A DNA stretch of 10,379 nucleotides from assembly GCA_028292835.1 (NCBI GenBank), contig JAQGLP010000488.1:1-10379 (forward strand), written 5' to 3'. A program made the translations under genes and the position numbers. Each line of letters opens with the position of its first letter. Position 1 is the first letter of the stretch. The notes under the pieces were generated by a model that was given only the letters and a program-made list of their open reading frames with translations, ran no database searches and was not told the DNA's origin. Origin of the DNA: Variovorax sp. (GTDB lineage Bacteria > Pseudomonadota > Gammaproteobacteria > Burkholderiales > Burkholderiaceae_C). Positions 6,924 through 10,379 of this stretch are shown here, piece after piece.

Positions 6924-7207
6924 TGCTCGAAGTCAACGCGCGCCAGCTGTTCGACATCGTGGGCAAGGCACCCACGCGCAGCGGCATCTTCACAGTCGAG
7001 CAGATGCCCGGCGCCATCGCGGCGCTGGAAGCGGCGATCCGCCGGGAAGCGCAGCAGGGCCCGCACAACCACGACGCGCTGGCGGTCGAGGAGCACGAGT
7101 CCAACGCCGCGGTGCAGCACGTCGCACTGCACCAGCGTGCCACGCCGCTGATCGACATGCTCAAGCGCTCGCACGCCGAGGGCAAGGACGTGGTCTGGGG
7201 CACCTAG
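6881..7207 (+). CDS. DUF1840 domain protein
   Basis: A 108-residue protein matching my recollection of the DUF1840 family, small proteins frequent in Betaproteobacteria with no established function. Visible family features are the opening MLYRFKSQATADVVMLE, a conserved G-K near 28-29, and EQMPGAIAALEAAI (43-56), followed by a charged segment and a C-terminal helix ending in DVVWGT. There is no signal peptide or transmembrane span, so it is probably cytoplasmic. The ATG at 6881 is chosen because family members start with MLY(R/K)FKS. No Shine-Dalgarno precedes it (the upstream bases are CACCGAAAAC), and its first 43 bases lie within the end of the CFA gene in another frame, so translational coupling is possible. 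It converges on the Bug receptor gene. Not predicted to be an enzyme from anything visible. Confidence 0.85.
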   Translation: MLYRFKSQATADVVMLEVNARQLFDIVGKAPTRSGIFTVEQMPGAIAALEAAIRREAQQGPHNHDALAVEEHESNAAVQHVALHQRATPLIDMLKRSHAEGKDVVWGT

Positions 7208-7246
7208 CCCCAGCCCGCTTTCACCCCCGCAGTTCCTGTCGCCGCT

Positions 7247-7282
7247 CCCCTCCAGGGGGCCGCAGCCGCCTTGGAGCGGCCC
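7247..7282. terminator. GC-rich inverted repeats between convergent genes, possible terminator
   Basis: The 85-bp gap between the stops at 7207 (plus) and 7293 (minus) holds two competing stems: CCCC-TCCA-GGGG (7247-7258) and GGGCCGC (7257-7263) with GCGGCCC (7276-7282), loop of 12. A third short palindrome, CCGG-CGG-CCGG, follows at about 7281-7291. No T-tract follows on either strand, so the intrinsic terminator role is inferred from position. The segment resembles GC-rich interspersed sequence I recall from Comamonadaceae convergent gaps. Confidence 0.4.
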
Positions 7283-7292
7283 GGCGGCCGGG

Positions 7293-8309
7293 TCAATCCA
7301 CCTTGGCCCCGGACTCCTTGACCACCTTGGCCCACTTGATGTGTTCATGGTCGATCAGCCGGGCGAACTCGGCGGGCGTGTTGCCGCTCGGGATGGCGCC
7401 CTGGGCCAGCATCTTTTCCTTGATGGCGGGCGTGCCGAGCGACTTCGCCACCTCCTGCTGGAGGCGGTTGACGATATCGGGCGGCGTGCCGGCGGGCGCC
7501 AGCAGGCCGAACCACGAACTCGCCTCGTAGCCCTTGAGCGTCGGACCGCCGGCTTCTTCCACCGTCGGCACATCGGGCAATGCCGCCGAGCGCCTGGAAC
7601 TCGTGACCGCCAGCGGCACCAGCTTGCCGGCCTTGATCTGCTGCATCGACGCGGGCAGGTTGTCGAACATCACGTCGGCATTGCCGCCCACCATGTCGAG
7701 CAACGCCGGGCCGGAGCCGCGGTACGGGATGTGCGCCATGAAAGTGCCGGTCATGCTCTTGAAGAGCTCGCCCGCCAGATGGATCGAGGTGCCGTTGCCG
7801 CTCGACGCCATGTTGAGCTTGCCGGGGTTGGCCTTGGCGTACTTGATGAAGTCGACCACGTTGTGGATACCGAGCGCGCGCGCCTTGTCGGCATTCATCT
7901 CCATCACGTTGGGCACGGCCGCCACCATCGTGATGGGTGCGAAATCCTTGATCGGGTCGTAGGGCAACTTGCTGTAGAGCGCGCGGTTGATGCCGTGCGT
8001 GCCGACGGTGCCCATCAGCAGCGTGTAGCCGTCGGGCGGCGACTTGGCGACGATATCGGCGCCGACGTTGCCGCCCGCTCCCGCGCGGTTGTCGACGATG
8101 AAGGGCTGGCCGAAGGCCTTGCCGAGTTCGGGCGCCACGGCACGCGCCAGGATGTCGGTGGTCCCGCCGGCCGCGAAGGGCACCACGATGCGCACCGGCT
8201 TGGTCGGCCAGGTGCCTTGCGCCACGGCCGGATTTGCCATCGAAAACATGACAGCCGCCGCACACGCGGCAAGCGTCAGGCGCCTTTTTGACTTGAAAGC
8301 CGGGGTCAT
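7293..8309 (-). CDS. Bug/TctC-family periplasmic solute-binding protein (tripartite tricarboxylate transporter receptor type)
   Basis: Periplasmic receptor that would capture a small organic anion. The 338-residue protein begins with a signal peptide: basic K6-R10, hydrophobic 11-25, and an AVA cleavage site after residue 30. The family signatures follow: WPTKPVRIVVPFAAGGTTD (34-52, the first ligand-binding loop), VDNRAGAGGNVGA (72-84), PPDGYTLLMG (91-100), PYDPIKDFAPIT (116-127), IPYRGSGPALLDMVGG (194-209, the second ligand-binding segment) and LPDVPTVEEAG (244-254). AGGAG lies 6 bases before the ATG, confirming the start at 8309. It is the downstream member of a tandem pair; the gap to its paralogue is 105 bp, so the two may share a transcript. 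No TctA or TctB membrane subunit is present in the window, as is common for Bug proteins in Comamonadaceae and Bordetella. The ligand cannot be read from sequence. Confidence 0.95.
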   Translation of the reverse strand: MTPAFKSKRRLTLAACAAAVMFSMANPAVAQGTWPTKPVRIVVPFAAGGTTDILARAVAPELGKAFGQPFIVDNRAGAGGNVGADIVAKSPPDGYTLLMGTVGTHGINRALYSKLPYDPIKDFAPITMVAAVPNVMEMNADKARALGIHNVVDFIKYAKANPGKLNMASSGNGTSIHLAGELFKSMTGTFMAHIPYRGSGPALLDMVGGNADVMFDNLPASMQQIKAGKLVPLAVTSSRRSAALPDVPTVEEAGGPTLKGYEASSWFGLLAPAGTPPDIVNRLQQEVAKSLGTPAIKEKMLAQGAIPSGNTPAEFARLIDHEHIKWAKVVKESGAKVD

Positions 8310-8414
8310 GTCGTGCTCCTGGGTCAGGATGAAGGGGTTGCCGCTGCGATCAGCGTGTCGAGAGTGTGCCGGCGGCGCACCGGGTCGCGGCCCGTCCCAA
8401 GCGCCTCGCCGGGC

Positions 8415-9392
8415 TCAGTCGGCATAGACGCCCGCCTCCTTGATGATGGGGCTCCACTTGGCGATTTCCGCGACCACGAACTTCTTGTGGCCGGTGGCGT
8501 CGGTGCGTGCATCGCCGGCCACCACGGCGCCGAGCGCTTCCTCGCGCTTGATGAATTCCGGGTCTTTCAGGGCGATCTTGAGCGCGGCATTGATCTTTTG
8601 CAGCACGGCCGCCGGGGTGCCCTTGGGTGCGTACAAGCCGTGCCAGATCGTGACCTGGAAGTTCTTCATGCCCGACTCGTCCAGGGTCGGCAGGCCCGCG
8701 AGTCCAGGCGTCGTGAGGCGCTTGGGCGTGGTGACCGCATACGCCTTGACCTTCTTCGCCTCGATCTGCTGCGTGGTGTTGGTGGTCTGGTCGCACAGCA
8801 GGTCGATCTGGTTGCCCATCAAGTCGGCGATGGCCGGCGCGGCGCCCTTGTAAGGCACCGGCGTCATCTCGGTCTTGAGCGCGCTCTGCAACAGCAGGCC
8901 GCACAGGTGCGAGGCCGAGCCGACGCCAGCGTTGCCCAGGTTGATCTTGCCCTTGTTCTGGGCGATCCAGCCGGTGAGCTCCTTGAAGTTCTCGGCCGGC
9001 AGGGCGGGCTTGCCGACCAGCGTCATCGGCACGTCGTTGATGACGCCGAGGTACTCGAAATCGTTCTCGACGTTGAACGGAAGCTTGCGGTAGAGCGCGG
9101 GCATCGTCGACATGCCGATATGGTTGAGCAGCAGCGTATAGCCGTCGGGCGTGGCGCGCGCCACCTTGGCGGTGCCTATCGAGCTGCCGGCGCCGACCGT
9201 GTTGTCGATCACGATGCTGATCCCGCCGAGCGGCTTGCGCAGGGCCTCGGCCAAGTCGCGTGCCACGCGGTCGGTCGGACCACCGGCCGTGAAGGGCACG
9301 ACGATGGTGATGGGCTTGCCGGCCGGGAAATCCTGGGCGTGCGCACCCATGGCAGCCATGGCGAGCGTGATCAAGGCAATCGGTTTCTTCAT
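8415..9392 (-). CDS. Second Bug/TctC-family periplasmic solute-binding protein, divergent subtype with two cysteines
   Basis: Paralogue of the neighbouring receptor, 325 residues, with a short signal peptide (KK at 2-3, hydrophobic 4-15) and AHA cleavage after residue 19. The conserved frame is present: KPITIVVPFTAGGPTD (26-41), ATPDGYTLLLNHIG (80-93), KLPFNVENDFEYLG (103-116), VPYKGAAPAIADLMG (179-193) and a final IKEAGVYAD. It departs from its neighbour in the DNR-x-GAGG segment, reading DNTVGAGSS (63-71), and it has two cysteines in the mature part, C163 (ASHLCGLL) and C200 (DLLCDQTTNTT), possibly a disulfide. I recall the ASHLCG/CDQTTNTT pattern as a recurrent Bug subgroup. GGAG stands 6 bases before the ATG at 9392 and fixes the start. 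It is the first gene of the pair and faces an NCS2 permease gene across 315 bp. Different loop residues suggest a different ligand from its neighbour. Confidence 0.94.
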   Translation of the reverse strand: MKKPIALITLAMAAMGAHAQDFPAGKPITIVVPFTAGGPTDRVARDLAEALRKPLGGISIVIDNTVGAGSSIGTAKVARATPDGYTLLLNHIGMSTMPALYRKLPFNVENDFEYLGVINDVPMTLVGKPALPAENFKELTGWIAQNKGKINLGNAGVGSASHLCGLLLQSALKTEMTPVPYKGAAPAIADLMGNQIDLLCDQTTNTTQQIEAKKVKAYAVTTPKRLTTPGLAGLPTLDESGMKNFQVTIWHGLYAPKGTPAAVLQKINAALKIALKDPEFIKREEALGAVVAGDARTDATGHKKFVVAEIAKWSPIIKEAGVYAD

Positions 9393-9707
9393 TTTTTTCT
9401 CCAAAGAGGGCGTAACAAAACGCAATCTTAGGGGTGGCGCGATGGCGCATGAATCCTGAATTGCCCTGAGACGACGAGGCGCCGCCTGACCAGAACTCGC
9501 GGCGCACCCACCTGAAGCGGCTTCGACCCACACCGGCTTGCGGCGTCATCTGACAATGCGATGAATTTATAGGGCATACGCGGTTTATCGATTCGAAACG
9601 CAGTGCGACATTCCCATGACAGCGTTCGACAAAGAGGCCGCAGAGCCCAGGTAGCGAAACTCCGTAGTCGGTGGCGAGCGCTGTCCATTCAACCTGCTGG
9701 AGACCGC
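9393..9707. other. Divergent control region between the Bug receptor pair and the NCS2 permease
   Basis: These 315 bases hold no credible gene; a minus-strand open frame at 9428-9688 has no family resemblance or ribosome-binding site. Visible signals are the two ribosome-binding sites, GGAG at 9399-9402 (minus) and GGAG at 9699-9702 (plus). A locally AT-rich patch at about 9550-9600 is the likeliest promoter or operator zone. It contains CTGACA (9550-9555) and TATA-like sequence near 9566-9572, but no pair with proper spacing to call a sigma-70 promoter. On the minus strand TTCATG (complement of 9449-9454) and TAAGAT (complement of 9425-9430) are 18 bp apart and match consensus weakly. Confidence 0.5.
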
Positions 9708-10379
9708 ATGACCCCCTCTGCCGACCTTGCCGTCAACGAAGTCCTTCCGGCCCCGAAACTCGCCGCGCTCGGTCTGCAGCACGTTCTCGTGATGTACGCC
9801 GGCGCCATCGCCGTGCCGTTGATCGTGGGCGGCGCGCTCAAGCTCCCGAAGGATCAGATCGCCTGGCTGATCAGTGCCGATCTCTTTTGCTGCGGGATCG
9901 TCACCCTGATCCAGTGCGTGGGGATGTGGAACATCGGGATCCGCCTGCCGGTGATGATGGGCGTGACCTTCACGGCGATTCCGCCGATCATTGCCACCGG
10001 CTCGACCCCCGGCCTGGGCATGCCGGCCGTCTTCGGGGCCGTGATCGCTTCGGGCATCTTCACGCTCTTCGCGGCGCCCTACATCAGCCGCCTGATCCGC
10101 TGGTTCCCGCCGGTCGTGACCGGCACCGTCGTGCTGCTGGTCGGCGTCTCGCTGATGAAGGTGGGGATCAACTGGGCCGCGGGCGGCCAGCCCACCCTTG
10201 CGGGCCCGGCGGGTCCGATTCCGAACCCCGCCTATGGCGCGCCGGTCAACCTGGCGATCGCCGGCACGGTCCTGGTTTCCATCCTCCTGATGACGGCGTT
10301 TCTCAAGGGCTTCATGGCAAACATCGCCGTGTTGCTGGGGCTGTGCATCGGGTTCCTCATCGCCTTGAGCCTGGGTCTT
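9708..10379 (+). CDS. NCS2-family nucleobase:cation symporter, urate/xanthine permease-like, N-terminal part (runs off the right edge)
   Basis: Inner-membrane carrier expected to import a purine such as urate or xanthine with a cation. Only the first 224 codons are present. GGAG at 9699-9702, 5 bases before the ATG, supports the start. Hydrophobic segments appear near 19-42 (with LGLQHVLVMYAG, 21-32, including the TM1 histidine H25), 51-72, 81-97, 105-122, 134-153, 181-199 and 203-223. The run ISADLFCCGIVTLIQCVG (55-72), the segment IRLPVMMGVTF (78-88) and VTGTVV (137-142) resemble E. coli UacT (YgfU) and PbuX-like carriers more than the uracil carriers or XanQ. The substrate-determining motifs of TM8 and TM10 lie outside the window, so specificity is tentative. 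It is transcribed away from two organic-anion receptors. Confidence 0.92.
   Translation, partial: MTPSADLAVNEVLPAPKLAALGLQHVLVMYAGAIAVPLIVGGALKLPKDQIAWLISADLFCCGIVTLIQCVGMWNIGIRLPVMMGVTFTAIPPIIATGSTPGLGMPAVFGAVIASGIFTLFAAPYISRLIRWFPPVVTGTVVLLVGVSLMKVGINWAAGGQPTLAGPAGPIPNPAYGAPVNLAIAGTVLVSILLMTAFLKGFMANIAVLLGLCIGFLIALSLGL

Noticed and set aside
7341..9431. Long plus-strand open frames (7341-8291 and 8313-9431) antisense to the two Bug receptor genes
   Set aside because: The minus-strand frames have signal peptides, ribosome-binding sites and family motifs; the plus-strand frames have none of these.
9428..9782. Minus-strand open frames in the divergent Bug/permease gap
   Set aside because: They are short, have no ribosome-binding site or recognisable domain, and overlap the expected promoters and the permease start.

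Overview
The window is roughly two-thirds GC or higher, with strong third-position G/C bias. Its gene content points to a betaproteobacterium of the Burkholderiales, most likely the Comamonadaceae: two Bug/TctC-type periplasmic receptors without transporter genes, a DUF1840 protein, an RluF-type pseudouridine synthase, and a short structured intergenic element of a kind I recall from that family. This placement is an inference from family content, not from a marker gene.

Layout: (1) positions 1-359, minus strand, the N-terminal part of a glycine-rich lipoprotein cut by the left edge; (2) 430-2520, minus, htpG (Hsp90 chaperone) carrying an unusual insertion of about 70 residues; (3) 2777-3295, plus, a small secreted two-module protein (DUF3761-like N-terminus and a Cys-containing C-terminal motif); (4) 3362-4165, minus, an RluF-type rRNA pseudouridine synthase, convergent with the previous gene across a strong hairpin; (5) 4302-7207, plus, a lipid-related set: an MGDG-synthase/UgtP-like glycosyltransferase, a cyclopropane-fatty-acyl-phospholipid synthase, and a DUF1840 protein whose start lies inside the end of the CFA gene; (6) 7293-9392, minus, two tandem Bug/TctC receptors; (7) 9708 to the right edge, plus, the first 224 residues of an NCS2 nucleobase permease resembling urate/xanthine carriers, divergent from the receptors.

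How the genes fit together: the glycosyltransferase and CFA synthase both act on membrane glycerolipids (head-group glycosylation and acyl-chain cyclopropanation). Their co-orientation suggests a membrane-remodelling unit, and this is the most biologically interesting part of the window. The Bug receptors and the NCS2 carrier share a 315-bp divergent control region and may both concern scavenging of organic anions or purines, though nothing links them biochemically. The other genes are housekeeping (htpG, rluF) or small envelope proteins.

I saw no tRNA or rRNA gene, CRISPR array, transposase, integrase, phage gene or obvious defence system. I found no convincing new multi-gene system; the points worth a second look are mainly the HtpG insertion, the lipid gene set, the triple inverted repeat before the glycosyltransferase, and the architecture of the small secreted protein.
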